From NCBI GenBank assembly GCA_032718475.1, contig JAUCBJ010000270.1, forward strand, positions 1 through 64,000: a stretch of DNA of 64,000 bases. Direction: 5' to 3'. The translations under genes and the position numbers were made by a program. The notes under the pieces were generated by a model. It did no database searches. It was not told the DNA's origin and worked only from the letters and a program-made list of their open reading frames with translations. Of this stretch, positions 9,686 through 20,690 are shown piece after piece. The stretch's first letter is position 1, and the number at the start of each line of letters is the position of its first letter. The stretch is from Nemertoderma westbladi (Eukaryota; Xenacoelomorpha; Nemertodermatida; Nemertodermatidae).

Positions 9686-12600
9686 AGATCCGAGTAGCGA
9701 GACCTCTAGTATTCGCTCCATTGTTAGGTCCGCGTAGCGAGACCTCTAGTATTCACTCAGTTAGTAGGTCCGCGTAGCGAGACCTCTAGTATTCACTCCG
9801 TTATTAGGTCCGCATAGCGAGACCTCTAGTATTCACTCTGATAGTAGGTCCGCGTATCGAGACCTCTAGTATTCACTCCGTTATTTATTAGGGCCACACC
9901 ACTTAGCGAAACCTCTAGTATTCACTCCATTAGTAGGTCCGTGTAGCGAGACCTCTAGTATTCACTCCGTTATTAGGTCCACACCACTTAGCGAAACCTC
10001 TAGTATTCACTCCGTTATTAGGTCCACATAGCTTGACCTCTAGTATTCACTCTGTTAGTAGGTCCGCGTAGCGACACCTCTAGTATTCACTCCGTTAGTA
10101 GGTCCGCGTAGCGAGACCTCTAGTATTCACTCCGTTAGTAGGTCCGCATAGCAAGACCTCTAGTATTCACTCCGTTATTAGGTCCACATAGCGAAACCTC
10201 TAGTATTCAATTCACTCCGTTAGTGGGTCCGTGTAGCGAGATCTCTAGTATTCACTCCATTAGTAGGTCCGTGTAGCGAGAGCTCTAGTATTCACTCCGT
10301 TAGTATGTCTGCGTAGCGAGACCTCTAGTATTCACTCCGTTAGTAGGTCCGCGTAGCGAGACCTCTAGTATTCACTCCGTTAGTAGGTCCGTGTAGCGAG
10401 AGCTCTAGTATTCACTCTGTTAGTATGTCTGCGTAGCGAGACTTCTAGTATTCACTCCATTAGTAGGTCCGTGTAGCGAGAGCTCTAGTATTCACTCTGT
10501 TAGTATGTCTGCGTAGCGAGACCTCTAGTATTCACTCCGTTAGTAGGTCTATGCAGCGAGACCTCTAGTATTCACTCCGTTAGTAGGTCCGCATAGCGAT
10601 ACCTCTAGTATTCACTCCGTTATTAGGTCCGCGTAGCGAGAGCTCTAGTATTCACTCCGTTAGTATGTCTGCGTAGCGAGACCTCTAGTATTCACTCCGT
10701 TAGTAGGTCTATGCAGCGAGACCTCTAGTATTCACTCCGTTAGTAGGTCCGCATAGCGATACCTCTAGTATTCACTCCGTTTTTAGGTCCGCATAGCGAA
10801 ACCTCTAGTATTCACTCCGTTATTAGGTCCGTGTAGCGAGAACTCTAGTATTCACTCTGTTAGTAGGCCCGCGTATCGAGACCTCTAGTATTCACTCCAT
10901 TAGTAGGTCCGTGTAGCGAGAGCTCTAGTATTCACTCCGTTAGTATGTCCGCGTAGCGAGACCTCTAGTATTCACTCCATTAGTAGGTCCGTGCAGTGAG
11001 ACCTCTAGTATTCACTCCGTTTTTAGGTCCGCGTAGCGAAACCTCTAGTATTCACTCCATTATTAGGTCCGTGTATCGAGAACTCTAGTATTCACTCCGT
11101 TAGTAGGCCCGCGTATCGAGACCTCTAGTATTCACTACGTTATTAGGTCCACACCACTTAGCGAAACCTCTAGTATTCACTCCGTTATTAGGTCCACATA
11201 GCGAGACCTCTAGTAATCACTCCGTTAGTAGGTCCGCGTAGCGAGACCTCTATAGTATTTACTCCGTTAGTAGGTCCGCGTAGCGAGACCTCTATAGTAT
11301 TCACTCCATTAGTAGGTCCGTGCAGTGAGAGCTCTAGTATTCACTCCGTTAGTATGTCCGCGTAGCGAGACCTCTAGTATTCACTCCATTAGTAGGTCCG
11401 TGTAGCGAGAGCTCTAGTATTCACTCCGTTAGTATGTCCGCATAGCGAGACCTCTAGTATTCACTCCATTAGTAGGTCCGTGCAGTGAGACCTCTAGTAT
11501 TCACTCCGTTTTTAGGTCCGCGTAGCGATACCTCTAGTATTCACTCCGTTAGTAGGTCCGCGTAGCGAGACCTCTAGTATTCACTCCGTTAGTAGGCCCG
11601 TGTATCGAGACCTCTAGTATTCACTACGTTATTAGGTCCACACCACTTAGCGAAACCTCTATTATTCACTCCGTTATTAGGTCCACTTAGCGAGACCTCT
11701 AGTAATCACTCCGTTAGTAGGTCCGCATAGCGAGACCTCTATAGTATTTACTCCGTTAGTAGGTCCGTGTAGCGAGACCTCTATAGTATTCACTCCATTA
11801 GTAGGTTCGCGTAGCGAGACCTCTAGTATTCACTCAGTTAGTAGGTCCGCATAGAGAGACCTCTAGTATTCACTCCGTTTTTAGGTCCACGTAGCAGGAC
11901 CTCTAGTATTCACTCCGTTAGTAGGTCCGCATAGCGAGACTTCTAGTATTCACTCAGTTATTAGGTCCATGTAGCGAAACCTCTAGTATTCACTCCGTTA
12001 TTAGGTCCACATAGCGAGACCTCTAGTATTTACTCCGTTAGTAGGTCCGCGTAGCGAGACCTCTATAGTATTCACTCCATTAGTAGGTTCGCGTAGCGAG
12101 ACCTCTAGTATTCACTCCGTTAGTAGGTCCGTGCAGTGAGACCTCTAGTATTTACTCCGTTTTTAGGTCCGCGTAGCGAAACCTCTAGTATTCACTCCAT
12201 TATTAGGTCCGTGTAGCGAGAACTCTAGTATTCACTACGTTATTAGGTCCACACCACATAGCGAAACCTCTAGTATTCACTCCGTTATTAGGTCCACATA
12301 GCGAGACCTCTAGTAATCACTCCGTTAGTAGGTCCGCATAGCGAGACCTCTATAGTATTTACTCCGTTAGTAGGTCCGCGTAGCGAGACCTCTATAGTAT
12401 TCACTCCATTAGTAGGTTTGCGTAGCGAGACCTCTAGTATTCACTCAGTTAGTAGGTCCGTGCAGCGAGAGCTCTAGTATTCACTCCGTTAGTAGGTCCA
12501 CGTAACGAGACCTCTAGTATTCACTCCGTTTTTAGGTCCGCATAGAGAGACCTCTAGTATTCACTCCGTTTTTAGGTCCACGTAGCAGGACCTCTAGTAT

Positions 12601-13100
12601 TCACTCCGTTAGTAGGTCCGCATAGCGAGACCTCTAGTATTCACTCAGTTATTAGGTCCATGTAGCGAAACCTCTAGTATTCACTCCGTTATTAGGTCCA
12701 CATAGCGAGACCTCTAGTATTTACTCCGTTAGTAGGTCTGCGTAGCGAGACCTCTATAGTATTCACTCCATTAGTAGGTTCGCGTAGCGAGACCTCTAGT
12801 ATTTACTCCGTTAGTAGGTCCGCGTAGCGAGACCTCTATAGTACTCACTCCATTAGTAGGTTCGTGTAGCGAGACCTCTAGTATTCACTCCGTTAGTAGG
12901 TCCGTGCAGCGAGACCTCTAGTATTCACTCCATTATTAGGTCCGCGTAGCGAAACCTCTATTATTCACTCCGTTATTAGGCCTGTGTAGAGAGACCTCTA
13001 GTATTCACTCCGTTAGTAGATCTGTGTAGCGAGCGAGACCTCTAGTATTCACTCCGTAATTAGGTCCGCATAGCGAAACCTCTAGTATTCACTCCAGTTT
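9686..13100 (+). repeat. Satellite array, about 85 copies of a 40-bp unit, inside the host intron
   Basis: The consensus unit reads roughly TAGGTCCGCGTAGCGAGACC then TCTAGTATTCACTCCGTTAG. Each unit holds a short inverted repeat, AGGTC and GACCT around a 10-base CpG-rich centre. Variants recur in blocks, for example units with an inserted ACCACTTAGC near 9898, 9980, 11150, 11640 and 12250, and units with TCTATAGTATT. This suggests higher-order duplication of multi-unit blocks. The array starts about 65 bp after the splice donor of exon 1 and should be transcribed with the intron. Confidence 0.97.
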
Positions 13101-13127
13101 TAGTTTCAATCCAGTTTTATAAGGCTT

Positions 13128-13200
13128 CATACGGTGCAAAGGCGAAGTTGGTAGAGCGTTGGACTTGGAATCTCTAGGTACCGAGTTAAATTCCACTTTC
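13128..13200 (+). other. Degenerate tRNA-like sequence (possible SINE head)
   Basis: AGTTGGTAGAGCGTTGG resembles a tRNA D-arm (A box), and GAGTTAAATTCC about 30 bases later resembles a decayed T-arm (B box). Stems do not pair well enough for a functional tRNA gene. It could be the head of a tRNA-derived SINE or a tRNA pseudogene. Confidence 0.4.
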
Positions 13201-13905
13201 CGGTGAATTTTTTGGTAGTAAGCCATTCAAGTAGAAAGTTCAAGAAAGACAGTTCATGTAGACAGTTAGAGACAATCGTGTCTTACAGATCCAATGGGCC
13301 GAGAGCAGGCGAGTATTGTTGAGAGTCAACCATTCCGTAGACTCCTGCTGGTCGGTGGGTGTCCTGGAACGTGAGGGACTGCCGGGCGGGCGGATGCGCC
13401 TTCTTCAGACAGCAGGATTATCAGTGTCTGTTGGTGCTCTGAAATTTCATGATAGACTTTCTCTGCTTTAATTCACATCAGCTAATCATCGGTGGTCCGC
13501 ATTTAATTGGCAATTTCTCGCCGAACATTTCTGTCCGAAACTGGATCGGATCCGATTGTGAATTGAACACTGAACAGTGTGACAAAGCACGGTAACCACG
13601 GTAACCACGGTAACGCCGGAAGGAGTTAAAAAAACGTTTTATTTAAAAATAAAATTGAATAGTAATTATTAGCTATATAATTTGAATTTCATACAATAAG
13701 ACACGTTGGTGAGGCCATCGCCCAACACGTCAGTTCAGATACGCCTTTGCGTAGAAGTACAATTAGAATTAGTGGACCTAGTCGTTCGCCCCTTAGCGGT
13801 CATCAGATAAACTATATAGTCTGTGTGTAAAATTTCTAAACTTTTTATAGACTACATGTGTACCAAGTTTGGTTCCATTTCATTGACTGACTTATTGGTA
13901 GTAAT
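13201..13905 (+). other. Intronic stretch without recognisable genes
   Basis: I see no coding sequence here. Minor features are a triple CACGGTAAC repeat near 13588-13614 and, near 13705, CGTTGGTGAGGC, a string also found near 8441 downstream of BEL-1. The stretch ends with GTAGTAAT (13898-13905), the left target duplication of the hAT-like element. Confidence 0.5.
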
Positions 13906-14324
13906 CAGGGACGGATTAAGGGGGGGGGGGGGGGGGGGCAACTGGGGCAGTTGCCGGGGGCCCGTAAGTTGGATGGGGCCTGGAAGTTGGGATAAATTTA
14001 CCGAACATTATCTCACTGATAAAACAACCTCATTTATTTATTAATTTCTGGCTGTTCAATAAATATTTATAGTATATCTCACATATAGCACCATTCAGAG
14101 CACAGTGTCCCATAGAATGTTTAAAGTGTTTTAAAAAAATGTTGAAAGTGTAAAGTAATGCTTGGAGGAAAATGTTAGCAAAAGGGTCGATTTAAAATAA
14201 TAGTAATTTATTACTGTATTTATTACAATTAACATTTAATTTACTTTTCAATTAGATTTATCTGAAATCATTCACGAGTTCAGTAGTCACAAGGCTAGGA
14301 AATTGCTTTTTTTAAAGTAATTGT

Positions 14325-14611
14325 TGTAGTGAGTGAAAGCTCAAAGGATCTAAGTTCAGGTAATCAGTATTGTCAGTTCGGGACTGTACCGGTAGTGAGT
14401 TGTTACTGCTGTACTGCAATACTGCAGTACTGCGATACTGCAGTACTGCGATACTGCAGTACTGCGATACTGCAGTACTGCGATACTGCAGTACTGCAGT
14501 ACTGCGATACTGCTGCTGTTTGTTGTATGTAATGCAGAATACTGGTGTGCGGATCTAATATCATAATAATACTGATACTTAATATATGCAATATATGATC
14601 TACGCAACACA
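14325..14611 (+). repeat. 5' LTR of the gypsy-like element
   Basis: It begins TGTAGTGAG and ends CAACACA. It contains a 16-bp minisatellite (ACTGCAGTACTGCGAT) in about five copies at 14410-14515. The partner LTR has only about one copy, which explains the length difference (287 against 223 bp). Confidence 0.88.
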
Positions 14612-14659
14612 AGCTAACCGGGCGTTGTTAGTGCTATACCGGTACCGAGTATTATTATA

Positions 14660-15583
14660 ATGGCGCCTAAGATATCAGACTACGTCAGCAAGTACGACGG
14701 AACGAGCGACCCGTGTGCATGGTTAAACACGTTTAATGATATTTTTGAAATATTAATGATTGAATCGAAACTAAACGAAGAGAGTCGAGCGACCTACTTG
14801 CGATTATGCTTGAAAGGGGCAGCTCACGATGTAATTAGCCAATTAACAGAAACTGAGAAAAGTGATATTGATGTGATTTGTCACAAGTTGATCGAGGCAT
14901 TCGCAGATACCGCTTATACAGCATACGAAAAGTTTAAGAATCGAACGTTGCTGGGAAACGAAACAGCTGACACATATTTAGCTGACTTACGGCGTTTGAT
15001 ATCTTTGTTTACCGAGGATACAAAAAGTAAATGTGTGAGTGACATACTTGCAGTTCAATTCGCGAATGGACTCCCAGATAGCGTACGTAGCGAAGTTAAG
15101 GCGATGGCAGGTAAGGTTGCAATCGAGGAGCTATTAGGTCAAGCGAGATGAATGTTAGCGGAACAACAAGTCACTGTCGAGAGATTTGGTGCTTTGGGAA
15201 TTCGCGGTTGGCAAAATCGCGGGAGAAGTGGAATGGGAGGAGGATCGGGCATTGGTCGCGGTGCCAGTGCGAATTATGGGTATGGTAGCAGTGGGCGTGG
15301 CAATGGTAACGATGGACGATGCTTTCAGTGCGAGCAATTTGGACATTTTGCACGTGATTGTCCAAACAGTATTCGAGGAGCAAGGGGAGGAAATAGCGAT
15401 GCTTGCTTTAAATGTGGTGAACCCGGTCATGTTGCTAGGGGTTGTCGTGGTGGTGGACGTAATAACACTACTGGTGGAAATTCTGGAGTCCTGGGAAATA
15501 GATGGCAGGGTAATGGTGATGCTCAGTCGGGAAACGGGAGGCGAGGGCCGTTGCAGCCAACGGACGGTTCCTCGCAAAATTAG
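14660..15583 (+). CDS. gag of the gypsy-like element, interrupted by an in-frame TGA
   Basis: This encodes a capsid and nucleocapsid precursor. ATG 14660 follows the 5' LTR by 48 bp. The first 163 codons have the helical, charged character of a retrotransposon capsid. A TGA at 15149-15151 interrupts the frame. The same frame continues to a TAG at 15581 and holds a Gly/Arg-rich region and two classical CCHC zinc knuckles, CFQCEQFGHFARDC and CFKCGEPGHVARGC. The TGA is probably a mutation (CGA to TGA at a CpG is likely). Programmed readthrough is possible but unsupported. The pol frame is offset by -1 and begins at the end of gag, consistent with a ribosomal frameshift, though I see no strong slippery heptamer. 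Confidence 0.85.
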
Positions 15584-18573
15584 AGAACATTGTCCCAGTT
15601 GTTAGCATGCAGGTTCGGGATGAAACAGGGAGGGGGTTTAAAGTAAACACGCTTATAGATTCTGGCTGTAGCTAATCTCTGGTATCCTATCAATGGTGTA
15701 AACAGAGAAATATCTGCGTAAAATATTATTCTGAAGAAAACAGGAAACATAATATTGTAATGTTAGATGGCGAGTCAGAGACCCAGGTGATTGGCGAAAT
15801 TGTTATAAACATTGATAAAATAGATGGTATTGTGCAACAACTTTCAAACACTTTTCTAGTTATTTCAAAAATACTGAATGGAGAGATGGTAATTTTGGGG
15901 TACGATATCATAAAGCAGATGAGTCAAATTATGTTGATAAAGGTGCTTCATGGAAAAACCAACCAGTGTGCGCTGAACGAAATGGTAGGCGGAGCTGCCA
16001 AGATGAGTGATGTTGTTGTAAACTCACCACCATTGACTGCTGTTAAATCAAGAGTTGAACCTATAATCGAATTGAATGAGTCGGATTTCCACTGCACATT
16101 CGATGGTAAGGACTGGATAGCTGAGTTTAAATGGAAAAATGGACAGATTCCAACGCTGCATAACACCGTGACCCAGTATAAAATTCGTCCCGATCATCAA
16201 GATATGTTTGAGAAAGCAATGGAAGAGTGGATCGATCAAGGTTGGATTATTGAGTATGATCCACTTCAACATGGAGAAGTGAAGGGAACATTACCGATCA
16301 TGGGTAAGCATGAGCCGAAGAAGGAGCGAATTCGTCCTATATTGGACTATAGAGAACTTAATCGTTATATTGAAAACTCTCCAGGACGTGAAGCTGCGGT
16401 GTGCGGGGAGAAAATGCGTATCTGGCTCCGTATGGGAAGTAAAACTGCTATTGTAGATTTATGCTGGGCGTATATGCAAATTAAAATAAGTGAATCCTTG
16501 CGAACCTTTCAAACTGTGGTCTATAAGGGGCGTCGGTACATTGTGACGGTTATGCGATATGGGATGGCACCTGCTCCAAAAATCATGGACCGTGTGGTCG
16601 AGACAGTTTTGGCTGAGAATGAGGAAGTGGGTAACTCTAGTGCTAATTTTCGGGATGACATTTATATTAATACAGATCGTATTTCGGCAGATAAAGTTCG
16701 CATGCACTTAGCTGAATATGGGTTGATAACAAAACCATCAGAACCAATTCAAATTGGTAGTCGAGTACTTGGATTACGTATCACCGAGGATCGAAATGGT
16801 AGGTTGTTATGGAATCGAGCCTCTGAGATACCTGATAAAGTTCCTGATAGAATAACGCGACGTGATTTATATGTGTTGTGTGGTAAATTGATTGGCCACT
16901 ACCCGATATCAGGATGGTTACGGCCCGCTTGTGCGTGGCTACAAAGATGCTGCAGTGGTATTCCATGGGATTGTGTAGTGGACGACAGCATACAGGTAAT
17001 GATGAAAGAAACAGTGGAACGCTTAAAAACTGATGATCCAGTGACAGGAGAGTGGGTGGTTCAGTCTACAACCCGTGGTGTGGTGTGGACTGATGCAAGT
17101 TCAATCGCAAAAGGAATCATTATCGAGATTGGTGGTACAACAGTGGAAGACGCTGCTTGGTTACGGAAGGCAAACGATTCCAGTCACATCAACGTTGCTG
17201 AGCTTGACGCAGCTATCAAAGGCTTGAATTTAGCTATAGATTGGGGCCTAAAAGAAATAGAATTGATGGTCGATTCGAAGGTGGCATTCAGTTGGTTAAC
17301 TGATTCTCATCGCATTAAAACTAAGGGACAGTCGAGAAAATTAATCACTAGACATCTAGACCTGTTAGCAACCACAATCAAAGAGTTTGAGCTCACTATT
17401 CATCCTTATCTAATCGGTACGAATGAAAACAAAGCAGATCAGATGACTCGGGTTCCCAAGACATGGCTAAAACAAAATGTTGAAGAATGCGATGAAGATA
17501 CAACTATACAAGCAGACGTTGCAGCTGTTACTGATATACGTGATAGAGTTACTGAGATACATCAAATATTTCATCCTGGAGTGGAGCGCACAACCGAATT
17601 GTATGCTCAAGATCGTGAATTGAACAGCCAAGTGAATAAAAAACTCATTAGAGAGGTCTGTCATCAGTGTCCCCAATGCAGCAGCATCGACCCAAGTCCT
17701 CTTCATTGGGACGCAGGTTCCACGAAAGTAAAGCATGCATGGACCCGATTATCAATAGACTTTGTCGAATATGGAACTCGCCATTATCTCTCTGTCAAAG
17801 ATTGTGCAACGAGCTATACAATAATTCGGCGTGTTGCGAATCTAACTGCAGCCAGTGCAATCTGGCAACTGCAACAGATTTTTACAGAAATGGGCCCCCC
17901 GGATCAAGTTATTGCGGACCATGGCCCAGTATTTTGGAGCACAGACTTGCAAGAATTCATGAAGTTGTGGGAAGTACAGTTGTCATATGCATGTGCCTAT
18001 CGCCCTCAGGGCAATCCTGTTGAACGAGTACATCGAACTGTCAAGGCCTGGGCTGCGCGATCTGGTAAAACACTGGAACAGGCTGCTTTCTGGTTTAATA
18101 ACACCAAAGGGAGAAACAAAGACACGACGCCAGCTGAGACGTGTTTCCGAGGTTTCGCAGAACGTAGATCAAAGTTACCTGGAATCACCCCTGTTGAAAT
18201 TGCAGTAGACACAACAGTGCCAATGCACAAAATAGCACCTGGTGATTGGGTATATGTTAAACCGGGTAGCCATGTGAAGTGCTGGAGACAGTGGAAAGGT
18301 CCAGTTCGTGTAGACTCGGTGGACAACTGGGCAGTGGTAATTAAAGGAGTAAGAAGACATTTTAATGATGTCAGAAAAACATGTGAACCAGAAAACATCT
18401 ACCAACCAGAACGTGACATATATCATAGTATGGAAGGCGACAATGGCAGTGATGACGATGATAGCGAGTATAAAGACGAAGACGATGACTCTCATGATGA
18501 GGTAACTGCTAGGCCAACAACGCGCATCGGTCGTCAAGTACGCCCCCCCTCAAGGTATATTGAAGAGTGTTGA
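15580..18573 (+). CDS. pol of the gypsy-like element: protease, RT, RNase H, integrase (one in-frame TAA)
   Basis: This encodes the enzymatic polyprotein. The protease motif TLIDSGCS is at 15649-15672, immediately followed by an in-frame TAA (15673-15675); the frame then stays open to 18573, with an ATG at 15760 opening 937 codons. The RT palm carries FRDDIYIN (near 16650) instead of YxDD. RNase H residues are visible as WTDAS (17087), VAELDA (17195) and MVDSK (17270). Integrase shows CHQCPQC of the zinc finger (17660) and a D,D,E core: SIDFVEYG, DHGPVFWS and GNPVERVHR (17750-18030). The C-terminus is strongly acidic (Asp/Glu runs) and ends near 18573. The lineage within gypsy-like elements is uncertain. 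Confidence 0.88.
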
Positions 18574-18726
18574 ATAATAGTGGTACTTTGCGAATTATTT
18601 CGAACTAACCTGAGAACATTATCATATGGCAGCGCATGACTACCAAACTAAAACTGAAACTATGGCACACTTACAGTACATTATATTAAATTAAAGTTTT
18701 GAAAAAACTGGGGGGGGGGGGGGGGG

Positions 18727-18949
18727 TGTAATGAGTGAAAGCTCAAAGGATCTAAGTTCAGGTAATCAGTATTGTCAGTTCGGGACTGTACCGGTAGTGA
18801 GTTGTTACTGCTGTACTGCAATACTGCAGTACTGCGATACTGTGATACTGCTGCTGTTTGTTGTATGTAATGCAGAATACTGGTGTGCGGATCTAATATC
18901 ATAATAATACTGATACTTAATATATGCAATATATGATCTACGCAACACA
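18727..18949 (+). repeat. 3' LTR of the gypsy-like element
   Basis: It begins TGTAATGAG after a run of Gs and matches the 5' LTR apart from loss of most minisatellite units and a few substitutions. It ends CAACACA and is followed by the target duplication ATTGT. Confidence 0.88.
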
Positions 18950-19221
18950 ATTGTTGTCTAATTGATTTATTTACCAATATATTTTCAAAATTATATCACA
19001 ATCAAAGTCACACATTATTTATCACTATGTCACTAGTCACTACCCAACGCGTGTCAGTATGTCAGTCGTATTTGGATGGTGTAATTTTAGGAAAAAAAAT
19101 GTTATTTAAATACAGTAATATAATATATGACTATTTTTCGATAAAAAAAAGTAAGCGGAACTCACCGCTTTTTTTCACTTTTGCGACTGCAGAAAATCCA
19201 TAATCCGTCCCTTGTAGTAAT

Positions 19222-19684
19222 GTCCAAACATGTTCGACAACAACGACGACAGACGGGTCCACTAATTATACCCCTACGCTAAGGCTAACCTCGACTTATG
19301 TGGCTCGCCCCACAACGGCGAACTTTACAATGGGGTGGAGCCTTCTATCACTAAACTAATTAAGAAAGTGCATTTTCTTTACATTAATGAAAGGAACAGG
19401 TTACAGTGTCTTCTAACCAAAACAATAAACTAACCTTTATTTAAAATACGACCAATTTGCGATGTCGCTCACTTATTTCACTTGCGGTCAATGAGAAGGC
19501 TGAATAATAGTAATAGTTATAAAATACGTAACTTTGTTTGGTTTCACAGTTTTTTGAAATTTATCATTTAATGAGCTTCTCGGTGTTCCAATTGTACCTC
19601 CACCCGCGGTTGTTAACATTACTATCAATAAGGTAATAATCATTCAATCATGATAACTATTAAAAATTTTTGTTTGTTTTCCAG
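19222..19684 (+). other. 3' part of the host intron and splice acceptor
   Basis: There is no gene here. The end of the stretch is a pyrimidine-rich tract and acceptor, TTTTTGTTTGTTTTCCAG, with the intron's last base at 19684. Confidence 0.65.
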
Positions 19685-19871
19685 ACATAGCTACCTATAT
19701 GATGTTGTTGAGATTCTGTTTCACATTTGGGCTTCATTTCCTGTGTCAATAACCTTCATCTGTTTGACCAAGTACAAGTTCCATAACGGCCTCTACATGA
19801 GCTTAATCGGATTCTTTATACCTATTAACGTCTTGTCGTTCTTGTTTTATAAAGTGTTTTTTGCGAAGTAA
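19685..19871 (+). CDS. Host gene, coding exon 2: last two membrane segments and stop
   Basis: The exon begins after TTTTCCAG. Its first base completes the Arg codon left open by exon 1 (AG + A), and the frame runs to TAA at 19869-19871. It adds 62 residues with two hydrophobic stretches (about residues 119-141 and 149-173 of the joined protein) and ends with a short basic tail (VFFAK). A polyadenylation signal, AATAAA, follows at 20125-20130. The family is unknown to me. Another exon between 9620 and 19684 is possible, but phase and topology agree without one. Confidence 0.68.
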
Positions 19872-20124
19872 AAATATTGTTGTTATTATATCAAACAATT
19901 AATGTATAATACGCGTGGATTCTCATTATAATGAACCTTGACCAATAATATTGTTTCATTTTCTCATCGAAAAGAACCTTGAACCATTGTGGTAACAGTT
20001 CTGTTTGTATTAACATTTTGTTAAAAATGCATGCTAGCTAGTTTTTGCTTATTTGTATTCTAGAACATGTTAGCTAGAACAGGTTTTAGTAATATTTCCA
20101 GTATTATTACAAGAGATTATACGA

Positions 20125-20130
20125 AATAAA
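20125..20130 (+). promoter_or_regulatory. Candidate polyadenylation signal of the host gene
   Basis: AATAAA lies about 250 bp after the stop codon of exon 2, with T-rich sequence following. It is the first canonical hexamer I find downstream. Confidence 0.5.
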
Positions 20131-20339
20131 ATTTTATTTATACTTTTGTAAACTCTCGACCTTTCATAACGCTGTAAGGAATGGAGAAAATAGGTGAAAT
20201 CACGTATGGATTATTATACCAACAGTATTATTAGAAGAGTAGACTTAGACTAACGTGTGATATTATTCTAGGCAGTAGAACATTGGGTTATGGTTGATAC
20301 AGGGCTGCATGAGTAAGCTAAAACGTTTGGAACATTGGC

Positions 20340-20690
20340 TATACTAGTGTCTATGGATACATTGCTTTGCTGGACATTGTTTTTACCGTGAGGACTAGCC
20401 TGTGCACAATCTTGGGCTTTGGCAGCCCCATGGAGAAAAGAAGCATGATGGACAGCCCCTGACTTTCCTGAGACACTGCCCATTGAAGATGCGGAAAATC
20501 TCGCGAATGACATGGGGGATAGGGAGTAGTGGCGGTGCAACTTTGTTAATAAGCCGGCAAAGCATTCCTAAAGCACGCTGCATTGGGCTTGCCAATTGTG
20601 GATTGCATGGTGGTGACAAAATGTTTTTGTTAAGCTGGCATAGCATCACAATGTGCAGTTTCAATGCAGCAGGCCGATTATAGTAGTAGT
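20340..20690 (+). mobile_element. LINE 3'-end fragment (decayed)
   Basis: Readable in broken frames is the C-terminal region of a non-LTR retrotransposon ORF2: LWQPHGEKKHDGQPLTFLR at about 20421. It closely matches LWQPHGVNKHGGQPMTFLR in the minus-strand LINE at 62.8 kb. It is followed by a 3' UTR and a short TAGTAGTAG tail near 20680. It is a 5'-truncated, inactive copy of that family, perhaps CR1- or RTE-like. Confidence 0.8.

Larger units (their letters stand above)
14325..18949 (+). mobile_element. Ty3/gypsy-like LTR retrotransposon nested in the hAT-like element
   Basis: Two LTRs (14325-14611 and 18727-18949) bound gag and pol. The 5-bp sequence ATTGT occurs directly before the first LTR (14320-14324) and directly after the second (18950-18954), a perfect target duplication. 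The purine-rich stretch AAAAAACT followed by about 16 Gs, just before the second LTR, is the polypurine tract. gag contains an in-frame TGA and the protease region an in-frame TAA, so this copy is probably dead although the rest of pol is open. Confidence 0.9.
13906..19213 (+). mobile_element. hAT-like DNA transposon, non-autonomous, carrying a nested LTR element
   Basis: The left end CAGGGACGGATTAAGG and the right end (reverse complement AAGGGACGGATTATGG) form terminal inverted repeats. Both are flanked by the 8-bp direct repeat GTAGTAAT (13898-13905 and 19214-19221), the target duplication length of hAT elements. The left subterminal region has a run of Gs followed by GGGGCAGTTGCC and GGGGGCCC, a layout familiar from hAT ends. 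Without the gypsy-like insertion only about 0.7 kb remains, with no transposase, so it is a non-autonomous copy. It lies in the host intron, sense orientation unknown. Confidence 0.82.

Noticed and set aside
9686-13100. CRISPR array
   Set aside because: Units of 40 bp follow each other without unique spacers, in a eukaryotic intron; this is a satellite.
15155-15605. Overlapping ORFs on both strands within the gypsy-like nucleocapsid
   Set aside because: They are shadows of the Gly/Arg-rich zinc-knuckle region.
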